NCBI RefSeq assembly: GCF_000217935.1
Contig: NZ_AFHI01000006.1
Location: forward strand, 1-64,000
Source: Rheinheimera sp. A13L
GTDB lineage: Bacteria; Pseudomonadota; Gammaproteobacteria; Enterobacterales; Alteromonadaceae
Direction of reading: 5' to 3'
DNA: 64,000 nt
Shown here one piece after another: positions 25,326 to 34,552 of the stretch (position 1 is its first letter; every line of letters begins with the position of its first letter). The notes beneath the pieces were generated by a model. It was given only the letters and a program-made list of their open reading frames with translations. It ran no database searches and was not told the origin of the DNA. The position numbers and the translations under genes were made by a program.

Positions 25326-26765
25326 TCAGACTTTTTTATACGAAGGCAGCAAGCGCGCAATAAACTGTACACCTGACCGTAGTTGCTGCTCTGAACTGTT
25401 GGCTAAGCCTATCACCAGGCCAGTACGCGCAGGCCCTGCAAATACATAACGGCTCAAAGGCTGTACTCTGTAGCCTGCTTTTAATAATTCGGCCGTTAAC
25501 TGCTGATCTGCCACTTCATAAGGAAACTCAAGACTGATATGTAAACCGGCATAACGGGCGTGTAGCTTCGCCTCTGGCAGAAACTCTGCAAGAAGTTGCA
25601 GGAAAAACTGTTGTTTGTGCTGGTACAGCTGGCGCATTTTTCGCAAATGCCGGCCAAAATGCCCTTCAAGCATAAAATCTGCCGTCACCGCCTGAGGCAA
25701 TAAAGCCACGTCGCCATACAAAGCCTGTAATAAAGCGGCCGCTTTAGCGGCCCAAAGTTTGGGTAACACCAGATAACCTAAACGCAAAGCAGGAAATAAG
25801 GTTTTACTAAAGGAGCCGACATAGATCACCCCTTGCCCTTGTGCCAGGCCCTGCAAGCTGGCAATAGGTCTGTGTTTAAACTGGAATTCACTGTCGTAGT
25901 CGTCTTCGACCAAAACACAGTGCTGCTGTCTGGCCCATTCAAGTAAATGCAACCTTTCTGACAGCGGCATAATACCGCCCATAGGGTACTGGTGGGCCGG
26001 AGTCACAAACAAGGCTTTACAGCCGTTCAGGCGAGGGAGATCAGCAGTGGCAAGCCCGCTGTCTGAACTGGCATCAATATAATGAATATCGGCTTCAGAT
26101 AACTGCAAGGCCTGACGTAAACGGGGATAACCAGGCGATTCCATCGCCACTTTATCCCCTGCCTGACTCACCAGCTTAGTGGCAATAAACAAAGCAGCCT
26201 GAGCGCCTGGTGTGATCACAATACAATCTTCATCACAAAGCACCTGACGGGACTGGCGTAAATAATGATTAAGCGCCTGGCGCAGTGGTAAATACCCCAT
26301 CGCATCCGCCATACCGGCTAAAGCACTTCTGCCACTGTGACCTTGGGTTAACTTTTGCCACAAGGCAAAAGGAAAGGCCGATAAGTCTGGCACTCCGGTT
26401 TGCAGCAAACCCGAAGCTGGCCCGGTTTTAGCTGTAACCCCATAGTCAAATACTGTGATTTGAGCCGGTGCCAGCGCCACTTGTGCATGTTCGCTTGCCT
26501 GAAAAAATTGATCCGGAGCCACAGCCACCACCTGATAACCCCGGCCTGGTTGGCCCAACAAATAACCTTCGGCCACCAGCTGTTGCAACACCTGATTGAC
26601 AGTATTGCGGCTTAACTTTAAATCCAGAGCTAATTGACGGCTGGAGGGCAATAAGGCCTCTGCAGGCCACTGCGAAGTCAGCAGCTTTTCGCGTAATGCC
26701 TGATACAACTGCTGTTGCAGGGAGCCTTCACCAGACAGAAAAAAACTTCCAAGTTCTATACGCAA
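25326..26765 (-). CDS. MocR/PdxR-like regulator (GntR-aminotransferase fusion)
   Basis: A 479-residue PLP-dependent transcription factor. An N-terminal GntR winged helix (LLPSSRQLALDLKLSRNTVNQVLQQL, residues 41-66) is joined to a fold-type I aminotransferase domain with GPYxR-type residues and the PLP lysine in YVGSFSKTLFPALRLGYL. MocR proteins sense PLP or amino compounds. The gene appears to start with TTG, with GAGAG upstream. It is divergent from a GNAT gene and a PaiB-like gene, its likely targets. Confidence 0.88.
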   Translation of the reverse strand: MRIELGSFFLSGEGSLQQQLYQALREKLLTSQWPAEALLPSSRQLALDLKLSRNTVNQVLQQLVAEGYLLGQPGRGYQVVAVAPDQFFQASEHAQVALAPAQITVFDYGVTAKTGPASGLLQTGVPDLSAFPFALWQKLTQGHSGRSALAGMADAMGYLPLRQALNHYLRQSRQVLCDEDCIVITPGAQAALFIATKLVSQAGDKVAMESPGYPRLRQALQLSEADIHYIDASSDSGLATADLPRLNGCKALFVTPAHQYPMGGIMPLSERLHLLEWARQQHCVLVEDDYDSEFQFKHRPIASLQGLAQGQGVIYVGSFSKTLFPALRLGYLVLPKLWAAKAAALLQALYGDVALLPQAVTADFMLEGHFGRHLRKMRQLYQHKQQFFLQLLAEFLPEAKLHARYAGLHISLEFPYEVADQQLTAELLKAGYRVQPLSRYVFAGPARTGLVIGLANSSEQQLRSGVQFIARLLPSYKKV

Positions 26766-26814
26766 ACTGGATCTCTCACTTTAACAAAACTGGCACTTCC
26801 TATAGAACCAGTTT
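26764..26814. promoter_or_regulatory. MocR-type operator: two direct and one inverted AAACTGG
   Basis: AAACTGG occurs at 26764-26770 and 26787-26793, 23 bp apart, and its reverse CCAGTTT at 26808-26814. The combination of direct and inverted half sites in a divergent promoter is what MocR/PdxR dimers with two DNA-binding domains use. The first half site overlaps the start codon of the MocR gene, which suits autorepression. Confidence 0.5.
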
Positions 26815-26855
26815 AGCGATAAAACAGCGTCTTCTACAAGCGAAGAGGAATGTAT

Positions 26856-27251
26856 ATGCTGAGTTATCAGGTGGAATCCAGTTTTGATTTAGAAGAAATG
26901 CTGACTTTGTATAAAGCCTCTGGCATCAACAGGCCCACAGAGGATAAAAGCCGGATGGCAACCCTGCTGTCCAGCGCGAATTTACTGCTGACAGCGCGGC
27001 AAAACGGTCAATTGGTGGGCTTAGCCCGCTGCATGACAGACAAAGCATGGGTGGTTTATATCTGCGATTTGTTGGTCGATAAAAGCCTGCAACAACAAGG
27101 CATAGGTAAAGAGTTGTTACGTCAGGTGCAAGTAGTCACAGGGCCACAAGTGCAGCAGTTATTGCATAGCGCCGAAAGTGCGATGAGTTATTACCCCAAA
27201 GTGGGTTATCAGTTATGCCACAATGCTTTTGTCGTCAAAAGGGAAAGCTAA
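26856..27251 (+). CDS. GNAT family N-acetyltransferase
   Basis: A 131-residue acetyltransferase fold. MLSYQVESSFDLEEMLTLYKASG gives the N-terminal strand-helix; LVGLARCMTDKAWVVYICDLLVDKSLQQQGIGKELL is motif A with the acetyl-CoA loop QQQGIGKEL. The substrate is unknown. The ATG at 26856 is six bases after AGAGGA; the ATG two codons earlier abuts it. The gene is upstream of the PaiB-like gene by six bases and divergent from the MocR regulator. Confidence 0.85.
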   Translation: MLSYQVESSFDLEEMLTLYKASGINRPTEDKSRMATLLSSANLLLTARQNGQLVGLARCMTDKAWVVYICDLLVDKSLQQQGIGKELLRQVQVVTGPQVQQLLHSAESAMSYYPKVGYQLCHNAFVVKRES

Positions 27252-27257
27252 AACACT

Positions 27258-27854
27258 ATGTATTTACCTAAACACTTTCAGAGCGACGATTTAGATCAGA
27301 TCCGCTCTTTTTTACAGCAGCATTATTTTGGTTTGCTGTTGAGTAACAGCCCGGATTTGTATTACAGCCCCTTGCCATTTTTAATGGACTGGCAGAACGA
27401 TCATCTGACTGTATTTTGCCATCTGGCCCGCAATAATCCGCAGTTAAAGCAGCTCAATGAACAGCAGGTGCAAATTGTGATTATGGGGCCTCATGCTTTT
27501 GTCGCAGCTGACTGTTATGGCGATGAGCAGGCTGTTTCAACCTGGAACTACAGCCTGGTTGAACTCAAAGGTACAGCTTTTACTTTAGATACAGAACAAA
27601 CTCTGGCTTTAGTACGAAGGCAGGAAAGTTTTTCCGCACCAGACATGCTGCAATCTGCGGATTATCAGCAAAAGCTGGTGAACGGCATTTGTGGGGTGCG
27701 GATAGAAATCAGCAGCGTTGTTGGGAAAATGAAACTCTCGCAGAATAAATCAGCAGAACAGCGGCAAAAAGTCGGAGACTATTTACAGGCGACGGAACAA
27801 CCTCAAAGCGTCTGGCAACTGATGCAACAGCTGGCTTTGTATCAAAAAAACTGA
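27258..27854 (+). CDS. PaiB-like FMN-binding protein
   Basis: A 198-residue flavin-reductase-like split-barrel protein of the PaiB (FMN_bind_2) family. It begins MYLPKHFQSDDLDQIRSF and continues FGLLLSNSPDLYYSPLPFLMDW, HLARNNPQLKQL and STWNYSLVELKG, all family hallmarks. In Bacillus PaiB acts with the PaiA acetyltransferase in polyamine response; here a GNAT gene likewise precedes it. The role as a regulator is inferred from that parallel. Confidence 0.87.
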   Translation: MYLPKHFQSDDLDQIRSFLQQHYFGLLLSNSPDLYYSPLPFLMDWQNDHLTVFCHLARNNPQLKQLNEQQVQIVIMGPHAFVAADCYGDEQAVSTWNYSLVELKGTAFTLDTEQTLALVRRQESFSAPDMLQSADYQQKLVNGICGVRIEISSVVGKMKLSQNKSAEQRQKVGDYLQATEQPQSVWQLMQQLALYQKN

Positions 27855-27966
27855 CAGCGAAAAACAAGCAAAGCAGAAGACAGCTGCGGGTTCATTGTAA
27901 AACTGTCAACTGCCTTGCTTGAGTCTGGCTAAAATCAGAACTACAGATGAGTGGTGACACATCGGC

Positions 27967-28155
27967 CTAGTTATAACCAAGCTCAGCACAGTGATCTGTA
28001 GTGAAGTCAGGACTTTTGGATTTCACAGGCTCTGACTCAGCATCACTCCAGACTAAACTTAAAGCCCGGCGCTCTTGCTGGGTTAAATCTGTATCGTTCT
28101 TAGTGGCGTCAAAGGTAAAGGGTTGCGCACTTTTCTGTTGTTTGATTGCACTCAT
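27967..28155 (-). CDS. 62-residue hypothetical protein
   Basis: A hydrophilic small protein beginning MSAIKQQKSAQPFTFDATKN, with TDLTQQERRALSLVW in the middle and a tail rich in Ser/Lys/Asp ending CAELGYN. There is no signal peptide or membrane segment. The ATG at 28155 follows AGGAG by eight bases, which favours a real gene; a GTG three codons upstream lies inside that spacing. A 6-bp inverted repeat lies 31 bases upstream. I do not recognise a family. Confidence 0.5.
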   Translation of the reverse strand: MSAIKQQKSAQPFTFDATKNDTDLTQQERRALSLVWSDAESEPVKSKSPDFTTDHCAELGYN

Positions 28156-28185
28156 AGGATGCACTCCTGTCTTTTTACTTAAGCT

Positions 28186-28201
28186 AATACCTTATGGTAT
28201 T
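28186..28201. promoter_or_regulatory. Palindromic site upstream of the 62-residue gene
   Basis: AATACC, TTAT, GGTATT is a perfect 6-bp inverted repeat, 31 bases before the start codon at 28155. It could be an operator or part of the promoter. The rest of the gap up to 28450 holds the leader of the outer membrane protein gene and nothing else identifiable. Confidence 0.3.
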
Positions 28202-28450
28202 GAGACTGCCCCGGGGTAATATCTAAACTTCATTACAGCCCCCACTAGCAGGTGGATTTTTAGTTTGCACCTGTAAATATGAGCCTAAGCTGAACTGTAC
28301 GCTCATTTTTCAACCTGTTCATTTCAGGGCCTGACCTTTCCAACAATGGCTTTAAACAGCAGTAAGCTGCCGTTCAGTTACCAAAGGTACACTGCGGCCT
28401 TATGTGAACCGGGCAACTTCCGGTCTGTGTTTTAAAGAGGGATCATAACA

Positions 28451-28879
28451 ATGAAAATTAAATTAACTCTGGCCACCTTAGTAGTCGCAACAGTATTCGC
28501 AGCAGGCGTTGCTCAGGCTGGTGAATTTGTGCCAGCCGCAGGTTTTGGCTCTCAGTACGGCGACTTAGGCGGTAAATTTATGTACCGCGAAGATAATATG
28601 GCTGTTTATGTGGGTGTAGGTATTGGCGGCGCAGCTGTAGGTTTTCATATAGCACCATCTGCTGGTAGTCAGCACGTATTTGGTGCTCAATATGCTTCAG
28701 GCTCTGATGTGTTTGATAGCAAATCTTTATTGCTGGCCACTTATGATTACCACTTCAGTGGTTTTAGCGGTCGTGGCTGGACTTTAGGTGGTGGTTTAGG
28801 CACAGCAGATTACGATGGTGGCCGTCGTGATGGCGACAGCAGAACTGTCGCAGTCTTTAACGCTGGCTATAAATTCTGA
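28451..28879 (+). CDS. Small outer-membrane beta-barrel-like protein
   Basis: A 142-residue exported protein. The signal peptide (MKIKLTLATLVVATVFAAGVAQA/GEF) is followed by alternating Gly/aromatic strands such as GGKFMYREDNMAVYVGVGIG and LLATYDYHFSGFSGRGW, ending AVFNAGYKF with a terminal Phe. The size suggests about eight strands, OmpA/OmpW-like small porins or YfaZ-type proteins. AGAGG lies ten bases before the ATG. Function unknown. Confidence 0.72.
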   Translation: MKIKLTLATLVVATVFAAGVAQAGEFVPAAGFGSQYGDLGGKFMYREDNMAVYVGVGIGGAAVGFHIAPSAGSQHVFGAQYASGSDVFDSKSLLLATYDYHFSGFSGRGWTLGGGLGTADYDGGRRDGDSRTVAVFNAGYKF

Positions 28880-28908
28880 CGTTCTTGTTCGACTAGCGCA
28901 TAAAGTTG

Positions 28909-28937
28909 AGGCAGCCATTTGGCTGCCTTACTTTATT
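28909..28937 (+). terminator. Rho-independent terminator
   Basis: AGGCAGCC, loop ATTT, GGCTGCCT, then TACTTTATT. It follows the stop of the small outer membrane protein by 29 bases. The T-run is interrupted but the stem is perfect. Confidence 0.7.
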
Positions 28938-29016
28938 CGCCGCCATCCATGGCGCTCACCCTTCGGGCCAACGCTTCGCGTTGTTAAAAAACATTCCCGA
29001 TGTTTTTTTAATCCCA

Positions 29017-29889
29017 TTACAAAAACAGCTTGCTGTATTCTGCCGGCATTTGCTCTAAAGGCTTAATTAGTATGCCTTTATAGAACAGTTCTGCTGCTTC
29101 ACTTTGCAGCTGAATTTTGCCTTCAATTAAAGGTTCAGTTTTGCCTTCTGGCGTGACATATCTGGAGTTACGCAACACCATCACCACATGGCCATTCACT
29201 ATATGCAGGCTTTGACCTTCAAAAGTGATCAGTTCCAGCGTATTCCACTGCCCTGCCGGTTTTTCATGATTGTCTTTACGCAACACAAAGCCCTGCAGCT
29301 CTTCGCCTTTGCCCACTTTTATAAAGGGCTGAGTCTCATCGGCCACCGCATTCATAATTGACTCAGGTAAAAAAGCTCTGACATCAATAGCCGAGGTTGC
29401 TTGTTGCCAATAATCTCCGTTATGACCTTCCATGATTTGAAATTCCTGCGACAACATCCAGGTGCGGAAATACTCCTGACCATGTTCACCATTGGCATGA
29501 TACAAAATACCGCTGTCTTTGAGTTTATTCAGACGTGGTGGCCATTTTTTATCACCCCAACGAAATTGCAGTTTTAAGTGATAATTTTTATAGGATTTTT
29601 TACTGGTCACAGCACCATAAATTTCACCACTGACTCTCAGCACTGGCTCATTGTTTTCTTGCTGCATAGTAAAAACTTTATGCTCGTCATTGCCCTTATT
29701 TAAACCTATAGGAGCTATAGGATTTCCCTGTTTATCTTTAGGCACAGAACCATCATAAGACTCTTTATGTTTATAGCTTAAGTAGGTATCCCACTGGCTC
29801 AGATCTTTATCCAGTAAGGGTTGCCAGTCAGCAGCTACAGCTGAATAACTGCACAAGACGATAGAAAAACACAGGAATTTAAGTTTCAT
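29017..29889 (-). CDS. Secreted DUF1080 (3-keto-disaccharide hydrolase-like) protein
   Basis: A 290-residue exported protein. The ATG at 29889 opens a signal peptide (MKLKFLCFSIVLCSYSAVAA). The DUF1080 jelly roll starts ADWQPLLDKDLSQWDTYL and includes YHLKLQFRWGDKKW, SGILYHANGEHG and EFQIMEGHNGDYW with the usual acidic/His residues; the end GKIQLQSEAAELFYKGILIKPL is characteristic. Relatives hydrolyse 3-keto-glycosides. The substrate here is unknown. Confidence 0.85.
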   Translation of the reverse strand: MKLKFLCFSIVLCSYSAVAADWQPLLDKDLSQWDTYLSYKHKESYDGSVPKDKQGNPIAPIGLNKGNDEHKVFTMQQENNEPVLRVSGEIYGAVTSKKSYKNYHLKLQFRWGDKKWPPRLNKLKDSGILYHANGEHGQEYFRTWMLSQEFQIMEGHNGDYWQQATSAIDVRAFLPESIMNAVADETQPFIKVGKGEELQGFVLRKDNHEKPAGQWNTLELITFEGQSLHIVNGHVVMVLRNSRYVTPEGKTEPLIEGKIQLQSEAAELFYKGILIKPLEQMPAEYSKLFL

Positions 29890-29938
29890 AGCTTTTATCC
29901 AATAGTGAACGATTTCAATTGGATACCAGTTTAAACGC

Positions 29939-29960
29939 AAAATGTAAAGGCTTACATTTT
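29939..29960. promoter_or_regulatory. Inverted-repeat operator before the DUF1080 gene
   Basis: AAAATGTAA and TTACATTTT form 9-bp perfect arms around AGGC, centred 60 bases upstream of the start codon. The geometry suits a dimeric repressor of carbohydrate genes. It is upstream of, not after, the gene, so a terminator is unlikely. Confidence 0.45.
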
Positions 29961-30041
29961 GTAGCAGGAACAAAACCTGTTACGTTTTTTCGTAATAAGG
30001 GCTGAGTCTTGGCTCAGCCCTTAAAGCGATAAAAAATATCG

Positions 30042-33000
30042 TTACCAGTTCAGCTTTTGTGCGTCTTTGGCAATGCCCGGCTTTAAAGGCTCTGCTTTTA
30101 GTTCCGGCACAGCCTTTTGCTGCAGTTGTTTTTGCAGCAAACTGATGGCATAGGACAACTGCGCGTCCTGACCATTGAAGCTGGCATAAGGTAAGTTATC
30201 GACCATCACATCCGGGCTCACGCCTCTGCCTTCGATAATCCAACGGCCATCTTTATCAAACTGTGCTGTTTCAGCCACACGGGCCACCCCCATATCAGCT
30301 AATAAATTACGACCTGATAACCAAACCCCCGCTCCTGCGGTTTGCTGCCCAACTACAGGGCCTAAACCCAAACTTTTAATACCGGCGGCAAAAGTTTCAC
30401 CATCTGAATAAGTCAGTGGGTCGGTCAGCACCACCAACTGGCCACGGAAACTTTGTTGCATATTGCTATAAGCTTTGCCCTGAGTTGGTTGCCAGAACGC
30501 CCAAACCCGGCGTAATAACTTTTCTATCACCCAACTGTCGATATTGCCGCCCCTGTTGCGGCGCACATCAATGATCAGGCCGGGTTTATCCACATTGGCA
30601 TAAAACTCGCGGGCAAAGTTGCTGATGTCGCTGGCTGTCATGGCGTACAGATGCAGATAACCCAGTTGCTGTTTACCTTGTTGCTCCACCTGTTGTTTTT
30701 TCTGCTGCACCCAATGCTGATAACGCAACATTTGCTCTTGTTGCGGGCTGACTGGCACTACAACTTTTTTCAGGGCTTTGCCATTTCGCTCTAACTGCAA
30801 CAGCACTTGCTGACCTTGTTGTTGTTGTAAAACCTGATGTAAATCCAGCACTGAAGCTACAGCTTTACCATTCACTGCCCGCAAGTGATCGCCGGTTTTC
30901 AGTTCCACTCCGGCTTTGTTCAGCGGACTGGCAATCGAAGGTAAGTCAGGGTCAGTTTGATAAATAGTCTGCAGTATTAACTTGCCATCCCGGCTGACAA
31001 ATTCGCCTCCCAGACTGGCGGCTTTGCTGCTTTCGCTGGCTTTGGCATAATCGCCGCCCCGCACCTGCGAGTGCAATACAGACAACTCACCAATCAGCTG
31101 TGCCAGTAAATCATCCAGCTCAAATCTGTCGGTTACCCTTTCCAGCAAAGGCTGATAGCGTCTTTTGGTGGTGCCCCAGTCAACACCACGCATTGCCGGG
31201 TCAAATAAAAACTCCCTGTGCATCAGCCAGGCATCATGGAACATTTGTTGCCATTCAGCTTTTGGGGTGACGGTCAGGCTGATTTTATCAATGGCCCAGG
31301 GTTCAGCTTCTTCGCCTTCTGGCGCTTTAGCTGCGGCTGAACCTAAGAAAAATCTATACTTTCCAGGCTCTGTTTCGTACTGCAAAAACAGCGATTTACC
31401 ATCAGCGCTACTTTGTATGGCCCGAACTTTACCGGCAAAACTCAAGAGCTTTTTGTTTTCCGGCTCTATTTTTAAGGCCCGCACTGAACCCGCATCCCCA
31501 CTGTGTTCAAATTCATGCAGGTATAAATAATCAGAGCTGACCTGCAGTTTCTGATAATTTCCTGCTGCCGCCGGTACTTGCCATAACTGCCCTGGTAAGT
31601 CTTTCAATGGAACAGTTTTACCCTGGCTTTCAAGCCCGGCGGTTAATTCAGTTTCCGCATCAAAAGGAAATTGCGCAGAAGTGGTTAACGCATAAGCAAA
31701 TACCTGGGCTCTTTTATCAAAAGCGGGTCCCATATTTCTGTCCCCCCAAGGTGAACCTGGGGTAGCCTTTAACTCGCGTTCGGACAAAAAGTACAGCCAG
31801 TCACCATCAGGGTGAAAAGCCGGGCTGTAGGAATTGTATTTATCTGTAGTCAGCAGTTTTGCCTGTTGTTCTTTCATCGAATACAAGCCAATTTGCTGAC
31901 GGCCAGTGCCATCTTGTTCTGCAATAAAGGCCAATACATTGCTGGAACTGTTCCAGACCATATCGCTGTAAGGGCCTAACCCAAAACCAGTTTTGTGGAC
32001 CAGTTGATTGCTTTGGGTTTTCAAATCGAACACCCAAAGCTGGCCTTGTTTGTCATCATGGGCCAGATAACGGCCATCCGGCGACAAGGCTAAATTCCAG
32101 CGAAAACCACGACCGTCTTTGGTCAGTTGTTTGCCTTTATCCGAACCATCTGCAGCATATTGCCAAATTTCAGGTTCACCGGATTGATCCGAAATCAGAT
32201 ACACCCATTTGCCATCCTGACTGATCACAGCGCTGCGGGCCCGGGCCGTTTCAGGCACAGCCAGTTCAACAATACGTTGTGGCGAACGGGATAACACCTG
32301 CACTTTGCTGCGAAGCGTCAGGATAAGTTTTTCCTTGGCAAAGCCAACAGAGCTGGAGGTTAAATACTTCAGAGGTTCAGTTAATAAACGCTGACGTTGC
32401 TGCGGTGAGTCTGTCACCAAAGCAGGAGTTTGTGTGCTGCTTTGGCCTGAGCTTAAATCCAGCAGTTTAATATCTGCCCCTAACTGATAGGCCACTTTGC
32501 CTTGGTCAAGACGGGCAGAACGTACGGAAAAATCCTGATGTGTGGTCAGCTCTTTAAGCTGTGTAGAAACAGGATCGTAAGACCATAAATTAGCATTGCC
32601 CCCTGCGTCACTGACCAGCACCAGCTGTCCTTGCCAAAGCATAGGATTACGTAAAGAGCCCTGATGATCTGCCAATAAGCGTTCTGCTTCGAGCACTGAC
32701 CCCAGTTTCCAGCGCCACAACTGGCCTTTAGCTCCGCCCTGATACTGACGGGCGTTATCGCCGGTCAGTTGCAAACCGTAGCGGATAAAATAAACATAAC
32801 CATTTTGCTGATCCAGCACTGCTTCAACTGCATCCAGCAGCGGCAAAGTTTCGGTTTGCTGAGTGTCTATATCCATCAGCTTCAGCACCCAGCTGTTTAC
32901 CGGGCCTGTCATGGCATCAGTGCTGTACAGCAATTTGCCATCCAGGCTCCAGCCTTGCAGTTTTACTTTGGCATTGTGTGCTGTTAAACGCTTCGGCGAA

Positions 33001-33281
33001 CCGCCTGTTAAAGATAAATAATAAATATCCGGGGTCTCGTCATAAGCCGCCACATAAACGACGGCTTTACCGTCAGGGGTAAATAGCGCCTGAGTTTCTT
33101 CGGCTGGATGTGTGGTTAAACGTTTGGCATCGCCACCGTTAAGTTGGCTTAGCCATAAATCACCTTCGGCAGTAAATACCAGTTGATCGTTTTGCAAAGC
33201 AGGTGAGCGGTAATAAGCAGCATCGGCATAACTGCTGGCAAAAAGAGCGGCGGTCAGACAAGCGACTAAACTGAGTTTCAT
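30042..33281 (-). CDS. Tricorn-like S41 protease, exported
   Basis: A 1079-residue peptidase with signal peptide (MKLSLVACLTAALFASSYADA). The N-terminal two thirds are WD/beta-propeller repeats (LTAEGDLWLSQLNGGDAKRLT type; WQYAADGSDKGKQLT, ALSPDGRYLA). A PDZ domain near 770-850 (PLNKAGVELKTGDHLRAVNG) precedes the S41 core, which has the VRRNRGGN strand and the nucleophile Ser in TYSDGETFAAG near 957. It trims peptides from larger proteases, probably in the periplasm. Full length for tricorn homologues. No linked partner. Confidence 0.9.
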   Translation of the reverse strand: MKLSLVACLTAALFASSYADAAYYRSPALQNDQLVFTAEGDLWLSQLNGGDAKRLTTHPAEETQALFTPDGKAVVYVAAYDETPDIYYLSLTGGSPKRLTAHNAKVKLQGWSLDGKLLYSTDAMTGPVNSWVLKLMDIDTQQTETLPLLDAVEAVLDQQNGYVYFIRYGLQLTGDNARQYQGGAKGQLWRWKLGSVLEAERLLADHQGSLRNPMLWQGQLVLVSDAGGNANLWSYDPVSTQLKELTTHQDFSVRSARLDQGKVAYQLGADIKLLDLSSGQSSTQTPALVTDSPQQRQRLLTEPLKYLTSSSVGFAKEKLILTLRSKVQVLSRSPQRIVELAVPETARARSAVISQDGKWVYLISDQSGEPEIWQYAADGSDKGKQLTKDGRGFRWNLALSPDGRYLAHDDKQGQLWVFDLKTQSNQLVHKTGFGLGPYSDMVWNSSSNVLAFIAEQDGTGRQQIGLYSMKEQQAKLLTTDKYNSYSPAFHPDGDWLYFLSERELKATPGSPWGDRNMGPAFDKRAQVFAYALTTSAQFPFDAETELTAGLESQGKTVPLKDLPGQLWQVPAAAGNYQKLQVSSDYLYLHEFEHSGDAGSVRALKIEPENKKLLSFAGKVRAIQSSADGKSLFLQYETEPGKYRFFLGSAAAKAPEGEEAEPWAIDKISLTVTPKAEWQQMFHDAWLMHREFLFDPAMRGVDWGTTKRRYQPLLERVTDRFELDDLLAQLIGELSVLHSQVRGGDYAKASESSKAASLGGEFVSRDGKLILQTIYQTDPDLPSIASPLNKAGVELKTGDHLRAVNGKAVASVLDLHQVLQQQQGQQVLLQLERNGKALKKVVVPVSPQQEQMLRYQHWVQQKKQQVEQQGKQQLGYLHLYAMTASDISNFAREFYANVDKPGLIIDVRRNRGGNIDSWVIEKLLRRVWAFWQPTQGKAYSNMQQSFRGQLVVLTDPLTYSDGETFAAGIKSLGLGPVVGQQTAGAGVWLSGRNLLADMGVARVAETAQFDKDGRWIIEGRGVSPDVMVDNLPYASFNGQDAQLSYAISLLQKQLQQKAVPELKAEPLKPGIAKDAQKLNW

Positions 33282-33384
33282 AGATGGCCCCGGAGTTTTT
33301 GTTTTTTAGTTTGGCTTTACCTTATCAGCTTCAACCAAAAAAAAGCAGAGGGGGCCGCCTCAGAAATCAGTCAGTTAATCCCAG

Positions 33385-34461
33385 TCAGCCGCTGAAATTT
33401 TTTACCGCAGCCAAGGTCTGTTCAATATCTATTGTTTTGATATCCAGATGAGTGACCCAACGTACTCTTTTGTAGTTCTGATCGGCTTTGTTGTAATTAC
33501 TGCTGGTCAGTTTTATGTTTTGTGCCGCCAAATAAGCCAGTAAAGGCTCTGCCACTTCAACAGCTATATCGGTAAATAAAATATTGGTATGAACAGACAC
33601 CAGTTCCAGCTTGCCTTTGAGCAGTGGATGTTCAGCGGCAATATGCTGTAAACCATCAGCCAGTTGTTGTGCATGCTGATGATCCTCTGCCAGACGCTGA
33701 ATATTATGCTGAAGAGCATATAAACCGGCTGCCGCTAACACTCCAGCCTGACGCATGCCACCGCCCAGCATTTTCCGAAGTCGTCTTGCCTGCTGAATAA
33801 AAGCATGACTGCCCAGCAGCAAAGAGCCAACAGGTGCCCCTAAACCTTTGGATAAACATAAAGAGAGCGAATCAAAACCAGCACAAAGTTGCCGCGCTTT
33901 TTGGATTGGATCTGAATCATCTGCCGTCGCTAAAGCCACTGCTGCGTTCATTAAACGGGCACCATCTATATGGCACTTTAATCCCAGCTCTTTAGCCAAA
34001 GCAGCGACTGAATTCATATAGGCCAGCGGCAATACCTTACCGCCTGTGGTGTTTTCCATCACAATCAATTTAGTACGGGCAAAATGTGGGTCGTCTGGTT
34101 TTACCGCAGCTCTAATATGCTCCAGTGCTAAAGTACCATCGGCTTGATGCTCAAGAGGCTGAGGCTGAATAGAACCTAACACCGCCATACCACCCCCTTC
34201 CCAGCGATAGGTATGCCATTGCTGCCCTACTATGGCTTCATCACCACGCTGGCAATGCGCCATCAGGGCTATTAAATTGGTTTGAGTGCCACTTGGCGCA
34301 AATAAAGCCGCTTCAAAACCTAAAAGTTCGGCCGCATAACGCTGCAGCTGGTTCACCGTTGGATCATCCTGAAATACATCATCACCCAAAGGCGCGACCA
34401 GCATAGCGGCTTTCATTGCTTCGCTGGGTTGAGTCACTGTGTCGCTACGAAAGTCTGTCAT
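33385..34461 (-). CDS. ltaE: Low-specificity L-threonine aldolase
   Basis: A 358-residue PLP enzyme that cleaves L-threonine/allo-threonine to glycine and acetaldehyde. It opens DFRSDTVTQPSEAMKAAM and has GDDVFQDDPTVNQLQ, the family's start; HIDGARLMNAAVAL binds the cofactor, and LCLSKGLGAPVGS carries the PLP lysine near 201. It is a standalone minus-strand gene between the protease and argO. Confidence 0.93.
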   Translation of the reverse strand: MTDFRSDTVTQPSEAMKAAMLVAPLGDDVFQDDPTVNQLQRYAAELLGFEAALFAPSGTQTNLIALMAHCQRGDEAIVGQQWHTYRWEGGGMAVLGSIQPQPLEHQADGTLALEHIRAAVKPDDPHFARTKLIVMENTTGGKVLPLAYMNSVAALAKELGLKCHIDGARLMNAAVALATADDSDPIQKARQLCAGFDSLSLCLSKGLGAPVGSLLLGSHAFIQQARRLRKMLGGGMRQAGVLAAAGLYALQHNIQRLAEDHQHAQQLADGLQHIAAEHPLLKGKLELVSVHTNILFTDIAVEVAEPLLAYLAAQNIKLTSSNYNKADQNYKRVRWVTHLDIKTIDIEQTLAAVKNFSG

Positions 34462-34552
34462 CTGGTGTCTCCTGAAATCTGACCTCTATCAGACCTGATC
34501 AAAGACAGCTCTGCAAGGGTGACACAACGGCTTTTCCCTGCCAGATATCGCT

